DNA of 64,000 bases from assembly GCF_006539725.1 (NCBI RefSeq), contig NZ_BJNO01000010.1, positions 102,010-166,009 on the forward strand. The letters are read 5' to 3'. The notes beneath the pieces were generated by a model, which searched no databases, was not told where the DNA came from, and saw only the letters and a program-made list of their open reading frames with translations. Below, in pieces: positions 29,732 to 43,121 of the stretch. A program made the position numbers and the translations under genes. Source of the DNA: Klebsiella terrigena (lineage in GTDB: Bacteria > Pseudomonadota > Gammaproteobacteria > Enterobacterales > Enterobacteriaceae). The number at the start of each line of letters is the position of its first letter. Positions within the stretch are counted from its first letter, which is position 1.

Positions 29732-31918
29732 ATGTCTAATCATATTGATAGAGACGTGATTAACGCGCTAATTGCCGGTCATTTTGCGGACCCTTTTTCC
29801 GTGCTGGGCATGCACGCCACCGATGCCGGGCTGGAAGTACGCGCGTTGTTACCCGATGCCACCGATGTGTGGGTGATTGAACCGAAAACCGGACGCAAAG
29901 TCGGCAAGCTTGAGTGCCTCGACTCGCGCGGTTTCTTTTGCGGCACTCTGCCGCGTCGAAAAAATGCTTTTCGCTATCAGCTGGCCGTCACCTGGCATGG
30001 TCAGCTCAATCTGATTGATGACCCTTACCGCTTTGGCCCGCTGCTGCAGGATCTGGACGTCTGGCTGCTCTCCGAAGGTACCCATCTGCGGCCGTATGAA
30101 ACGCTCGGTGCCCATGCCGATACGATGGACGGCATTACCGGCACGCGCTTCTCGGTGTGGGCGCCAAACGCCCGCCGGGTTTCCGTGGTCGGCCAGTTCA
30201 ACTACTGGGACGGACGCCGCCACCCGATGCGCCTGCGTAAAGAGTCGGGGATTTGGGAGCTGTTTGTCCCCGGCGCGCAGAACGGCCAGCTGTATAAATT
30301 TGAGATGATCGACGCGCACGGCCACCTGCGGGTGAAGTCCGACCCTTACGCCTTTGAAGCGCAGATGCGCCCGGATACCGCCTCGCTGATCTGCGGCCTG
30401 CCGGATAAAATTGCCCAGCCGCCGGAGCGCAAGCAGGCGAACCAGTTCGATGCGCCGATTTCGATTTATGAGGTTCATCTGGGCTCCTGGCGTCGCCATA
30501 CCGATAACAACTTCTGGCTGAGCTATCGCGAGCTGGCGGACCAGCTGGTGCCTTATGCCAAATGGATGGGCTTTACCCATCTGGAGCTGCTGCCGGTTAA
30601 CGAGCACCCGTTTGACGGCAGCTGGGGCTATCAGCCCACCGGGCTGTACGCGCCGACCCGACGCTTTGGTACCCGCGAAGATTTCCGCTACTTCATTCAC
30701 GCCGCCCACGCCGCGGGCCTCAACGTGATCCTCGACTGGGTGCCGGGGCATTTCCCCTCCGATGACTTTGCCCTCGCGGCGTTTGACGGGACCTCGCTGT
30801 ACGAACACAGCGACCCGCGCGAAGGCTATCACCAGGACTGGAATACCCTGATCTACAACTACGGCCGCCGCGAGGTCAGCAACTTCCTCGTGGGCAACGC
30901 GCTGTACTGGATTGAGCGTTTCGGCATTGACGCCCTGCGCGTCGATGCGGTGGCCTCGATGATCTACCGCGACTACAGCCGTAAAGAGGGCGAGTGGGTG
31001 CCGAATGAGTTCGGCGGACGGGAAAACCTGGAAGCGATTGAGTTCCTGCGTAATACCAACCGCGTGCTCGGCGAACAGACCCCTGGCGCGGTCACCATGG
31101 CCGAAGAGTCCACCGACTTTGCCGGCGTTTCGCGTCCCTCCTCGACGGGCGGGCTCGGCTTCTGGTTCAAATGGAACCTCGGCTGGATGCACGACACCCT
31201 CGACTACATGAAGCTCGATCCGGTTCACCGCCGTCATCATCATGACAAGATGACCTTCGGCATGCTCTACAACTACACCGAGAACTTCGTTCTGCCGCTC
31301 TCCCACGATGAAGTGGTCCACGGCAAAAAGTCGATTCTTGACCGCATGCCAGGCGATGCGTGGCAGAAGTTTGCCAACCTGCGCGCCTACTACGGCTGGC
31401 TGTTTGCCTTCCCCGGTAAAAAGCTGCTGTTTATGGGCAACGAGTTTGCCCAAGGGCGGGAGTGGAACCACGACGCCAGCCTCGACTGGCATCTGCTGGA
31501 AGGCGGCGACAACTGGCACCACGGCGTCCAGCGTCTGGTTCGCGACCTGAACCATACCTATCGTCGTCACAAGGCGCTGCACGAGCTTGATTTTGACCGC
31601 TACGGCTTCGAATGGCTGGTTGTAGACGACCACGAGCGCTCGGTGTTTATCTTCGTCCGTCGCGATAAGGCGGGGAATGAGATCATCGTTGCCAGCAACT
31701 TCACGCCGGTACCGCGTCACGGCTATCGCTTCGGGATTAACCAGCCGGGTCGCTGGCGCGAAGAGCTGAATACCGACTCGATGCACTACCACGGCAGCAA
31801 TACCGGTAACTGCGGAATTGTGGAAAGCGAGGCTATCGCCAGCCACGGCCGCGAGAACTCGCTGTCGATTACCCTGCCACCGCTGGCAACCGTCTGGCTG
31901 GTGCGGGAGGCGGAATGA
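29732..31918 (+). CDS. glgB: 1,4-alpha-glucan branching enzyme GlgB
   Basis: Introduces alpha-1,6 branches into glycogen. The 728-aa GH13 protein has an N-terminal extension, a CBM48 domain (about 130-220) and the (beta/alpha)8 barrel with catalytic Asp405 (RVDAVASM), Glu458 (AEES) and Asp526 ([10 protein letters not shown]), the same positions as in E. coli. It is the first gene of glgBXCAP. The 242-bp leader has a perfect hairpin GTAAGGAA / TTCCTTAC (29606-29613, 29620-29627). It overlaps glgX by 4 bp. Confidence 0.98.
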   Translation: MSNHIDRDVINALIAGHFADPFSVLGMHATDAGLEVRALLPDATDVWVIEPKTGRKVGKLECLDSRGFFCGTLPRRKNAFRYQLAVTWHGQLNLIDDPYRFGPLLQDLDVWLLSEGTHLRPYETLGAHADTMDGITGTRFSVWAPNARRVSVVGQFNYWDGRRHPMRLRKESGIWELFVPGAQNGQLYKFEMIDAHGHLRVKSDPYAFEAQMRPDTASLICGLPDKIAQPPERKQANQFDAPISIYEVHLGSWRRHTDNNFWLSYRELADQLVPYAKWMGFTHLELLPVNEHPFDGSWGYQPTGLYAPTRRFGTREDFRYFIHAAHAAGLNVILDWVPGHFPSDDFALAAFDGTSLYEHSDPREGYHQDWNTLIYNYGRREVSNFLVGNALYWIERFGIDALRVDAVASMIYRDYSRKEGEWVPNEFGGRENLEAIEFLRNTNRVLGEQTPGAVTMAEESTDFAGVSRPSSTGGLGFWFKWNLGWMHDTLDYMKLDPVHRRHHHDKMTFGMLYNYTENFVLPLSHDEVVHGKKSILDRMPGDAWQKFANLRAYYGWLFAFPGKKLLFMGNEFAQGREWNHDASLDWHLLEGGDNWHHGVQRLVRDLNHTYRRHKALHELDFDRYGFEWLVVDDHERSVFIFVRRDKAGNEIIVASNFTPVPRHGYRFGINQPGRWREELNTDSMHYHGSNTGNCGIVESEAIASHGRENSLSITLPPLATVWLVREAE

Positions 31919-33891
31919 CGACGCTCTCGCCAGGAAAGCCCGCTCCGCTGGGCGCCAGCTATGACGGAAAGGGGGTGAACTTTACCCTCTTTTCCGCCCA
32001 TGCCGAGCGGGTAGAGCTATGCCTGTTCGATGAGCAGGGGAACGAACGACGTGTTGATCTACCCGCGCGCAGCGGCGACGTCTGGCACGGCTGGCTGGCC
32101 GGCGTTGGCCCAGGTTTGCGCTACGGCTATCGCGTCCACGGCCCGTGGGAGCCCGAGCAGGGGCATCGCTTTAACCCGGCGAAGCTGCTGCTCGATCCCT
32201 GCTGCCACCGGGTGGATGGCGCGCTGCCTGACGATGAGCGTCTTCACGGCGGCGATCGGCAGCCCGATAACCGCGATAGCGCGGCAATCGCACCGAAGTC
32301 GCGGGTTGTTGACCTGCATTACGACTGGCTGGGCGACAAGCCGCCGCGCACGCCCTGGGGTCAGACGGTCATTTATGAAGCCCACGTCAAAGGGCTGACG
32401 TACCTGCATCCCGGACTGCCGGAGGAGATTCGCGGCACCTACCGGGCGCTGGGTCATCCGGTGATGATCGACTATTTCAATACGCTGGGTATTACCGCGC
32501 TGGAGCTGATGCCGGTGGCGCAGTTTGCCAGCGAACCGCGCCTGCAGCGGATGGGGTTGAGCAACTACTGGGGCTACAACCCGCTGGCGATTTTCGCCCT
32601 CGACCCGCGCTACGCCAGCCAGCCCGAGCGCGCGCTCGACGAATTTCGCGACGCGGTGAAGGCGCTTCACGCCGCAGGTATCGAGGTGATCCTCGACGTG
32701 GTGCTGAACCACAGCGCTGAAATCGATCTTGAAGGGCCGACCTTCTCCCTGCGCGGAATCGATAACCGTAGCTATTATTGGATAAGAGAAGACGGCGACT
32801 ACCACAACTGGACCGGCTGCGGGAACACCATCAACCTCAGCCATCCTGGGGTGGTGGAGTACGCCTGCCAGTGCCTGCGTTTCTGGGTGGATGAGTGTCA
32901 CGTTGACGGCTTCCGCTTCGATCTGGCCTCGGTTATGGGACGGACGCCTGAGTTTCGTCAGGATGCGCCGCTGTTTGAGGCGATCCGCCGCGATCCGCAG
33001 CTGGCGGAGGTGAAGCTGATTGCTGAGCCCTGGGATATCGGCGCCGGCGGCTATCAGGTGGGCAACTTCCCGCCGCTGTTTGCCGAGTGGAACGACCACT
33101 TCCGCGATGTTTCGCGCCGTTTCTGGTTGCAGCAAAACGCCTCGTTGGGGGAGTTCGCCCAGCGCTTTGCCGCTTCCAGCGATCTCTTTCAGCGCAGCGA
33201 GCGGCAGCCGGCGGCGGCGGTAAATCTGATTACCGCCCATGATGGCTTCACCCTGCGCGACTGCGTCTGTTTCAATCAGAAACATAATGAGGCGAACGGT
33301 GAAGAGAATCGCGATGGGACTAACAATAACTACAGCAGCAATCATGGTATAGAGGGTTTAGAGGCTACGCTCGACGTGATTGAAAGGCGCCGGGACAGCG
33401 TTCACGCCCTGCTGGTGACGCTCCTGCTGTCGCAGGGAACGCCGATGCTGCTGGCGGGTGATGAACACGGCCATAGCCAGCATGGCAACAATAATGCGTA
33501 CTGTCAGGATAACGCGCTGACCTGGCTCGACTGGGGCAAGGCGAACCGCGGGCTAACCGCGTTCACCGCAGCGCTTATTCATCTACGCCGCCGTATCCCC
33601 GCCTTAACCGGCAACCGCTGGTGGCAGGAGGGAGACGGCAGCGTTCGCTGGCTAAATCAACACGCTCAGCCGCTGAGCGCTGATGAGTGGCAGCACGGCG
33701 TGATGCGTTTGCAGATCCAGCTATCCGAACGCTGGCTGATAACGCTGAACGCCACCCCAGAAGTCACAAATATGGAATTACCCGCGGGGGAATGGCACGC
33801 CGTTCTTCCGTTCGCCGGAGAGAACAATCCGGTCATCATGGATGTCTGGCATGGGCCCGCGCACGGAGTGTGCGTATTTCAAAGGTCGTAA
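31915..33891 (+). CDS. glgX: Glycogen debranching enzyme GlgX
   Basis: Isoamylase-type GH13 enzyme that removes the short limit branches left by phosphorylase. It is 658 aa (E. coli 657). Catalytic residues are Asp336 (GFRFDLA), Glu371 (IAEPWD) and Asp443 (TAHDGF). It starts inside the glgB stop (ATGA), so translation is coupled. A short 80-bp spacer before glgC holds several GGA motifs. Confidence 0.97.
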   Translation: MTTLSPGKPAPLGASYDGKGVNFTLFSAHAERVELCLFDEQGNERRVDLPARSGDVWHGWLAGVGPGLRYGYRVHGPWEPEQGHRFNPAKLLLDPCCHRVDGALPDDERLHGGDRQPDNRDSAAIAPKSRVVDLHYDWLGDKPPRTPWGQTVIYEAHVKGLTYLHPGLPEEIRGTYRALGHPVMIDYFNTLGITALELMPVAQFASEPRLQRMGLSNYWGYNPLAIFALDPRYASQPERALDEFRDAVKALHAAGIEVILDVVLNHSAEIDLEGPTFSLRGIDNRSYYWIREDGDYHNWTGCGNTINLSHPGVVEYACQCLRFWVDECHVDGFRFDLASVMGRTPEFRQDAPLFEAIRRDPQLAEVKLIAEPWDIGAGGYQVGNFPPLFAEWNDHFRDVSRRFWLQQNASLGEFAQRFAASSDLFQRSERQPAAAVNLITAHDGFTLRDCVCFNQKHNEANGEENRDGTNNNYSSNHGIEGLEATLDVIERRRDSVHALLVTLLLSQGTPMLLAGDEHGHSQHGNNNAYCQDNALTWLDWGKANRGLTAFTAALIHLRRRIPALTGNRWWQEGDGSVRWLNQHAQPLSADEWQHGVMRLQIQLSERWLITLNATPEVTNMELPAGEWHAVLPFAGENNPVIMDVWHGPAHGVCVFQRS

Positions 33892-33971
33892 GCCCTGAGG
33901 CTTCCGGTAAGTTTCGCGGCGGCAACGCGGCGGGAAGGGCAGGAAGGCTGGGATGTAAAAAGGAGTTAATC

Positions 33972-35266
33972 ATGGTTAGGCTAGAAAAGAACGATCCGTT
34001 GATGCTGGCGCGTCAGCTGCCCATCAAAACCGTTGCGTTGATTCTTGCGGGTGGTCGCGGTACCCGACTGAAAGATTTAACGATTAAGCGCGCAAAACCG
34101 GCCGTCCATTTTGGCGGTAAGTTTCGCATTATCGATTTCGCATTATCTAACTGCATTAACTCAGGTATTCGCCGCATTGGCGTTATCACCCAGTATCAAT
34201 CGCACACGCTGGTACAGCATATCCAGCGCGGCTGGTCGTTCTTTAGCGAAGAGATGAACGAGTTCGTCGATTTGCTTCCGGCGCAGCAGCGCGTGCATGG
34301 TGAAAACTGGTATCGCGGTACTGCGGATGCGGTGACCCAGAACCTCGATATTATTCGCCGCTACAAGGCGGAGTACGTGGTGATCCTCGCCGGCGATCAT
34401 ATCTATAAGCAGGACTACTCGCGCATGCTTATCGATCACGTCGAAAAAGGGGCGCGCTGCACCGTGGCCTGTATGCCGGTGCCCATCGAAGAGGCATCCG
34501 CTTTCGGCGTGATGGCGGTTGATGAGAGCGACAAGATCATTGAGTTTGTTGAAAAGCCTGCCGTGCCGCCCGCCATGCCGAGCGATGCCAGCAAATCGCT
34601 GGCCAGCATGGGTATCTATGTCTTTGATGCCGATTATCTTTATGAGCTGCTGGCGGAAGATGATAACGATGAAAACTCCAGCCACGACTTCGGCAAAGAT
34701 ATCATTCCGAAGATAACCGAAGCTGGCATGGCTTATGCACATCCTTTCCCACTCTCCTGCGTTCAGTCGGATCCCGAGGCCGAACCCTACTGGCGCGACG
34801 TGGGGACGCTCGAGGCTTACTGGAAAGCCAACCTCGACCTGGCATCGGTGACGCCGGAGCTGGATATGTACGATCAGAACTGGCCGATTCGCACCCACAT
34901 GGAGTCGCTGCCGCCGGCTAAATTCGTTCAGGATCGCTCCGGTAGCCACGGCATGACGCTGAACTCGCTGGTCTCCGGCGGCTGTATTATCTCCGGTTCG
35001 GTGGTGGTGCAGTCGGTGCTGTTCCCGCGCGTGCGGGTGAACTCATTCTGTAACATTGATTCGGCAGTCTTATTGCCAGAAGTTTGGGTCGGACGCTCGT
35101 GCCGCCTGCGCCGCTGCGTGATCGACCGCGCCTGCGTGATTCCGGAAGGCATGGTGATTGGTGAACACGCGGAAGAAGATGCGCGTCGGTTCTACCGCTC
35201 AGAGGAAGGTATTGTGCTGGTCACCCGGGATATGTTGCGGAAGTTGGGGCACTCACAGGAGCGATA

Positions 35267-35267
<1 letters not shown>
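33972..35267 (+). CDS. glgC: Glucose-1-phosphate adenylyltransferase GlgC
   Basis: Makes ADP-glucose from glucose 1-phosphate and ATP, the controlled step of glycogen synthesis. ATG 33972 with AGGAG gives 431 aa, the E. coli length. [13 protein letters not shown] near 25-37 is the nucleotide site, FVEKPA near 193-198 binds the sugar, and [12 protein letters not shown] is near 273-284. The C-terminal half is a left-handed beta helix. The leader has GGA motifs at about 33941, 33952 and 33962, the last in the ribosome-binding site, as expected for CsrA repression. A frame open back to 33687 lies in glgX and is not used. Confidence 0.97.
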
Positions 35268-39165
<3,898 letters not shown>

Positions 39166-39185
39166 CCGCCGCGATGCCATAAAAA

Positions 39186-39211
39186 ACGGGGCCATCAGGC
39201 CCCGTTTTTTT
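39186..39211 (+). terminator. glgP terminator
   Basis: Perfect stem ACGGGGCC / GGCCCCGT with loop ATCA, T run on the plus side and A run on the other, so it can also serve the convergent glpD. Confidence 0.92.
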
Positions 39212-39282
39212 ATCTTTTTTGAACCCCTCAGGCCGCGCCTTCCCGTGCGCTTAGCGACCGGCGAGAAACCCCGCCGGGGCGC

Positions 39283-40791
39283 CTACGAGGCCAGAGAGAG
39301 CTCAGACTTTCCCACGTGCTGCGCCAGCCATTCGCTAATGCGCGCCTGCTGCCCGGCGCTGAGCCACATGCCCTGTTTGGTACGACGCCAGATGGCGTCA
39401 TCGAGGCTGCGCACCCACTCATGCTCCACGAGGTATTTCAGCTCGGCTTCATAGAACTCGTGGCCAAAATCTTCGCCCAGATCGGCAAGCGATGTCGCCT
39501 CGCCGAGCACCCACTCGCTGTTGCTGCCGTAGGTGCGGGCGTAGTGACGCGCCATTGATTCGCTGATAAATGCGAAGCGGCGGCGCAGTTTGGCGGCGTA
39601 ATCGTCGCGATCGCCGTCGATCTCGCCCCCGGGCAGAACGGCAGTTTTGGTCCACGCCGGGCCGATGCCTTTATAGTACGGCGTCAGCTTTTCCAGCGCG
39701 TGCTCTGCCAGCTTGCGGTAGGTCGTGAGCTTGCCGCCAAAGACCGACAGCAGCGGCGCCTGGCCGTTTTCGTCATGAATATCGAGCGTATAGTCGCGGG
39801 TAATCGCCTGCGGTGAATCAGATTCATCGTCGCACAGCGGGCGGACGCCGGAATAGGTCCAGACGATATCGTCGCGGGACAGCGTCTTTTTAAAGTGCGC
39901 GTTGTAGGCGTTGAGCAGGTAGCTAATCTCTTTTTCATCGATCGCCACTTTCTGCGGATCGCCGTTGTACTCCACGTCGGTGGTGCCGATTATCGAGAAC
40001 TCGTCCATCCACGGGATCACGAACACAATTCGCTTGTCTTCGTTTTGCAGAATATAGGCCTGCTTCTGGGTATGTACGCGCGGTACCACGATGTGGCTGC
40101 CCTTAATCAGGCGGATGCCGTAAGGGGAGCGCAGGTGCATCCCTTCATCAAAGAAGTGTTTGACCCACGGGCCGGTAGCGTTCACCAGGCCCCGCGCCTG
40201 CCAGGTAAACTTCTCGCCGCTGTCGATATCTTCCGCCTCGACAATCCACAGCCCGTTTTCACGCCGGGCGGAGATGGCACGGGTGCGGGTACGAACCTCG
40301 CCGCCTTTGCGCACCACCATCTGCGCGTTCGCCAGCACCAGCCGCGCATCGTCTACCCAGCAGTCGGAATATTCGAAACCGCGCACGATTTCAGGTTTAA
40401 GTACCGACTCTGCGCCAAATCGCAAACCGGTTGAGCTGGGTAAGCTGGTGCGTTTTCCCAGGTGATCGTACATAAACAGACCAATACGGATCATCCACGC
40501 CGGGCGCAGATGCGGGCGGTGCGGTAGGCGGAAGCGCATCGGGAATGCGAGATGCGGCGCCATTTTTAGCAGCACTTCACGTTCGGCCAGCGCTTCGCTG
40601 ACCAGACGGAATTCGTAGTGTTCAAGGTAGCGCAGCCCGCCGTGAATCAGCTTTGAGCTGGCGCTGGAGGTGGCGCAGGCGAGATCGCGCGCTTCCAGCA
40701 TCAGTACGGATAAACCACGCCCGGCGGCATCTGCCGCGATACCGGCACCGTTGATGCCTCCGCCTATCACAATCAGATCTTTGGTTTCCAC
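39283..40791 (-). CDS. glpD: Aerobic glycerol-3-phosphate dehydrogenase GlpD
   Basis: FAD enzyme at the inner membrane that oxidises glycerol 3-phosphate to dihydroxyacetone phosphate and passes electrons to ubiquinone. The product is 502 aa (E. coli 501) with dinucleotide motif GGGINGAG near residues 10-17. The family N terminus METKDLIVIGG aligns with a GTG at 40791, preceded by AGAGGTAG at 5 bp, so GTG is the start; no ATG is suitably placed. The C-terminal 15 residues differ from E. coli. It is divergent from glpEGR. Confidence 0.96.
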   Translation of the reverse strand: METKDLIVIGGGINGAGIAADAAGRGLSVLMLEARDLACATSSASSKLIHGGLRYLEHYEFRLVSEALAEREVLLKMAPHLAFPMRFRLPHRPHLRPAWMIRIGLFMYDHLGKRTSLPSSTGLRFGAESVLKPEIVRGFEYSDCWVDDARLVLANAQMVVRKGGEVRTRTRAISARRENGLWIVEAEDIDSGEKFTWQARGLVNATGPWVKHFFDEGMHLRSPYGIRLIKGSHIVVPRVHTQKQAYILQNEDKRIVFVIPWMDEFSIIGTTDVEYNGDPQKVAIDEKEISYLLNAYNAHFKKTLSRDDIVWTYSGVRPLCDDESDSPQAITRDYTLDIHDENGQAPLLSVFGGKLTTYRKLAEHALEKLTPYYKGIGPAWTKTAVLPGGEIDGDRDDYAAKLRRRFAFISESMARHYARTYGSNSEWVLGEATSLADLGEDFGHEFYEAELKYLVEHEWVRSLDDAIWRRTKQGMWLSAGQQARISEWLAQHVGKSELSLAS

Positions 40792-40807
40792 GTTCGCTAC
40801 CTCTTGC

Positions 40808-40846
40808 ACTTTCGTTTAAGCTCACAAATGTTCGATATCGCTCAAT
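40808..40846 (-). promoter_or_regulatory. Tandem GlpR operators at glpD
   Basis: ATGTTCGATATCGCTCAAT (40828-40846) and ACTTTCGTTTAAGCTCAC (40808-40825) resemble the GlpR operator (AATGTTCGATAACGAACATT type), spaced about 20 bp, just before glpD. They imply repression by GlpR, encoded 1.5 kb away. Confidence 0.7.
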
Positions 40847-40891
40847 ATAGCAAACAAACGCGCTATTGGTAACATCAAAAAAACATTTCAG

Positions 40892-40907
40892 AGTGATGCA
40901 TGTAACA
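40892..40907. promoter_or_regulatory. CRP site between glpD and glpE
   Basis: AGTGA-TGCATG-TAACA matches 8 of 10 core CRP bases and lies in the shared promoter region. Confidence 0.6.
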
Positions 40908-41005
40908 TATTGGCGTTTATTTCCCGTCTGACGGTAAACTAGGCAGTAGAATCATGGCCGGCAATCAGCCCGCTATATCACCCCGCAATAAAGAGACAAG
41001 AGCAC

Positions 41006-41335
41006 ATGGATCACTTTGAATGTATCAACGTAGAAGAGGCGCATCAGAAGCTGCAACAGGCCATGGCGGTACTGGTGGATATCCGCGACCCGCAAAGCTA
41101 TGCGATGGGCCACACTCCGGGTGCGTTTCATCTGACCAACGATACGCTGGGCGCGTTTATGCGTGATAACGACTTTGAGACGGCGGTGATGGTGATGTGC
41201 TACCACGGTAATAGCAGTAAGGGCGCCGCGCAGTATCTGCTGCAGCAGGGCTATGACAAGGTCTACAGCGTGGACGGCGGGTTTGATGCCTGGCATCGTC
41301 ACTTCCCGGCGGAAGTGGCTCACGGGACGCTCTGA
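41006..41335 (+). CDS. glpE: Thiosulfate sulfurtransferase GlpE
   Basis: Single-domain rhodanese, 109 aa (E. coli 108). Catalytic Cys65 sits in the loop CYHGNSS (65-71), which carries the persulfide. It transfers sulfur from thiosulfate to acceptors such as cyanide or thioredoxin. It is the first gene of glpEGR; the link to glycerol metabolism is only positional. Confidence 0.96.
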   Translation: MDHFECINVEEAHQKLQQAMAVLVDIRDPQSYAMGHTPGAFHLTNDTLGAFMRDNDFETAVMVMCYHGNSSKGAAQYLLQQGYDKVYSVDGGFDAWHRHFPAEVAHGTL

Positions 41336-41474
41336 CCGGTAACCGTATACGCTTTAGGGTTCAAACAGCCCGCGTACCGGGCGCCTGTGCTCGTTCGCGG
41401 CTGCCGTCGCCACGCATCTTGAATGATTTTGCGTATATACTGTCCCCCTTTGTGTGGAATAAGCGATCCGCTGC

Positions 41475-42305
41475 ATGTTAATGATTACCTCTTTTGCCAA
41501 CCCGCGCGTGGCCCAGGCGTTTGTCGACTATATGGCGACCCAGGGCGTTATCCTGACTATTCAGCAGCACAGCCAGAGCGACGTCTGGCTGGCGGACGAG
41601 AGCCAGGCCGCGCGGGTTCAGGCTGAACTGACTCGCTTTCTCGAAAACCCCGCCGACCCGCGCTACCTCGCGGCAAGCTGGCAATCGGGGCAAACTAACA
41701 GCGGGCTGCACTACCAGCGCTTCCCCTTCTTCGCGACCCTGCGCCACAACGCCGGGCCCGTTACGTGGGTGGTTCTGACGCTCTGCGTGCTGGTCTTTGT
41801 GCTGCAAAATGTCCTTGGCGACCAGCCGGTTATGCTGCTGCTGGCCTGGCCGTACGACCCCTCGCTGAAGTTTGAGGTCTGGCGCTACTTTAGCCATGCG
41901 TTGATGCACTTCTCGCTGATGCACATCCTGTTTAACCTGCTATGGTGGTGGTACCTCGGCGGTGCGGTTGAGAAACGGATTGGCAGCGGCAAGCTGGTGG
42001 TTATCACCGTCATTAGCGCGCTGCTGAGCGGGTTTGTTCAACATCAGTTTAGCGGCCCCTGGTTTGGTGGCTTATCCGGCGTAGTGTATGCGCTGATGGG
42101 CTACGTCTGGCTGCGGGGAGAGCGCGATCCGCAGAGCGGCGTTTATTTACAGCGCGGCTTGATACTCTTCTCCTTAGTATGGTTAATTGCTGGATGGTTT
42201 GATGTTTTTGGCATGTCGATTGCGAACGGCGCGCACGTAGCCGGCCTGGTGACCGGACTGGCGATGGCGTTTGTAGATACTCAGCATGTGCGAAAACGAA
42301 CATAG
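41475..42305 (+). CDS. glpG: Rhomboid intramembrane protease GlpG
   Basis: A 276-aa rhomboid serine protease. A cytoplasmic N-terminal domain (about 1-70) is followed by six membrane helices. Catalytic Ser201 (GLSGVVYAL) and His254 (NGAHVAGL) are in the E. coli positions, with the oxyanion residues His150 and Asn154 in HILFN. It starts at ATG 41475; a second ATG two codons later is also possible. It lies 139 bp after glpE. Confidence 0.97.
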   Translation: MLMITSFANPRVAQAFVDYMATQGVILTIQQHSQSDVWLADESQAARVQAELTRFLENPADPRYLAASWQSGQTNSGLHYQRFPFFATLRHNAGPVTWVVLTLCVLVFVLQNVLGDQPVMLLLAWPYDPSLKFEVWRYFSHALMHFSLMHILFNLLWWWYLGGAVEKRIGSGKLVVITVISALLSGFVQHQFSGPWFGGLSGVVYALMGYVWLRGERDPQSGVYLQRGLILFSLVWLIAGWFDVFGMSIANGAHVAGLVTGLAMAFVDTQHVRKRT

Positions 42306-42356
42306 AGACTCCCCGTCATCCATGATAAGCGAGTCAAATTTTCCCAGGGATATTGC

Positions 42357-43115
42357 ATGAAACAAACACAACGTCATGACGCTATTATCGAGCTGGTAAA
42401 AAAACAGGGATATGTCAGTACGGAGGAGCTGGTCGAGCAATTTTCCGTCAGCCCGCAGACCATTCGTCGTGACCTCAACGATCTCGCCGAACAAAAAATG
42501 ATCCTGCGCCATCACGGCGGTGCCGCGCTGCCTTCCAGCTCGGTTAACACCTCCTGGCACGACAGGAAGGCGACCCAAACCCAGGAAAAAGAGCGTATTG
42601 CCCGCAAGGTTGCCAGCCAGATCCCCGACGGGGCGACGCTGTTCATTGATATCGGCACGACGCCAGAAGCGGTGGCGCACGCGCTGCTGGAGCACAACGA
42701 TCTGCGCATCGTTACCAACAATCTCAACGTTGCGAACACGCTAATGGTGAAGGATGACTTCCGCATCATTCTGGCGGGTGGCGAGCTGCGCAGCCGCGAC
42801 GGCGGCATTATCGGCGAAGCGACGCTGGATTTTATCTCCCAGTTCCGCCTTGATTTTGGCATTCTCGGCATCAGCGGCGTCGATAGCGACGGCTCGCTGC
42901 TGGAGTTTGACTATCATGAGGTCCGCACCAAGCGCGCGATTATTGAAAACTCGCGGCACGTGATGCTGGTGGTGGATCATTCGAAATTCGGTCGTAACGC
43001 GATGGTGAACATGGGCAGCATCAGCATGGTTGATGCGGTTTACACCGACGTGATGCCGCCGGCGGGCGTGCTGAAGGTTATTAAGGACAATAACCTGCAG
43101 CTGGAGCTGTGCTAA
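42357..43115 (+). CDS. glpR: Glycerol-3-phosphate regulon repressor GlpR (DeoR family)
   Basis: Represses glp genes and is released by glycerol 3-phosphate. It is 252 aa, with helix-turn-helix YVSTEELVEQFSVSPQTIRRDL near residues 19-40 and effector domain signature IDIGTTPEAVA near 98-108. Some K-12 lines carry a glpR frameshift; this copy is intact. It is convergent with malT, with only 6 bp between the stops. Confidence 0.97.
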   Translation: MKQTQRHDAIIELVKKQGYVSTEELVEQFSVSPQTIRRDLNDLAEQKMILRHHGGAALPSSSVNTSWHDRKATQTQEKERIARKVASQIPDGATLFIDIGTTPEAVAHALLEHNDLRIVTNNLNVANTLMVKDDFRIILAGGELRSRDGGIIGEATLDFISQFRLDFGILGISGVDSDGSLLEFDYHEVRTKRAIIENSRHVMLVVDHSKFGRNAMVNMGSISMVDAVYTDVMPPAGVLKVIKDNNLQLELC

Positions 43116-43121
43116 ACGGCG

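Noticed and set aside
29849..31846. 665-codon minus-strand frame opposite glgB
   Set aside because: Antisense shadow of a GC-rich gene, with no motif and no start context.
33687..33971. In-frame extension upstream of glgC into glgX
   Set aside because: glgX is coding there in another frame to its stop at 33891, and ATG 33972 has the ribosome-binding site and family N terminus.
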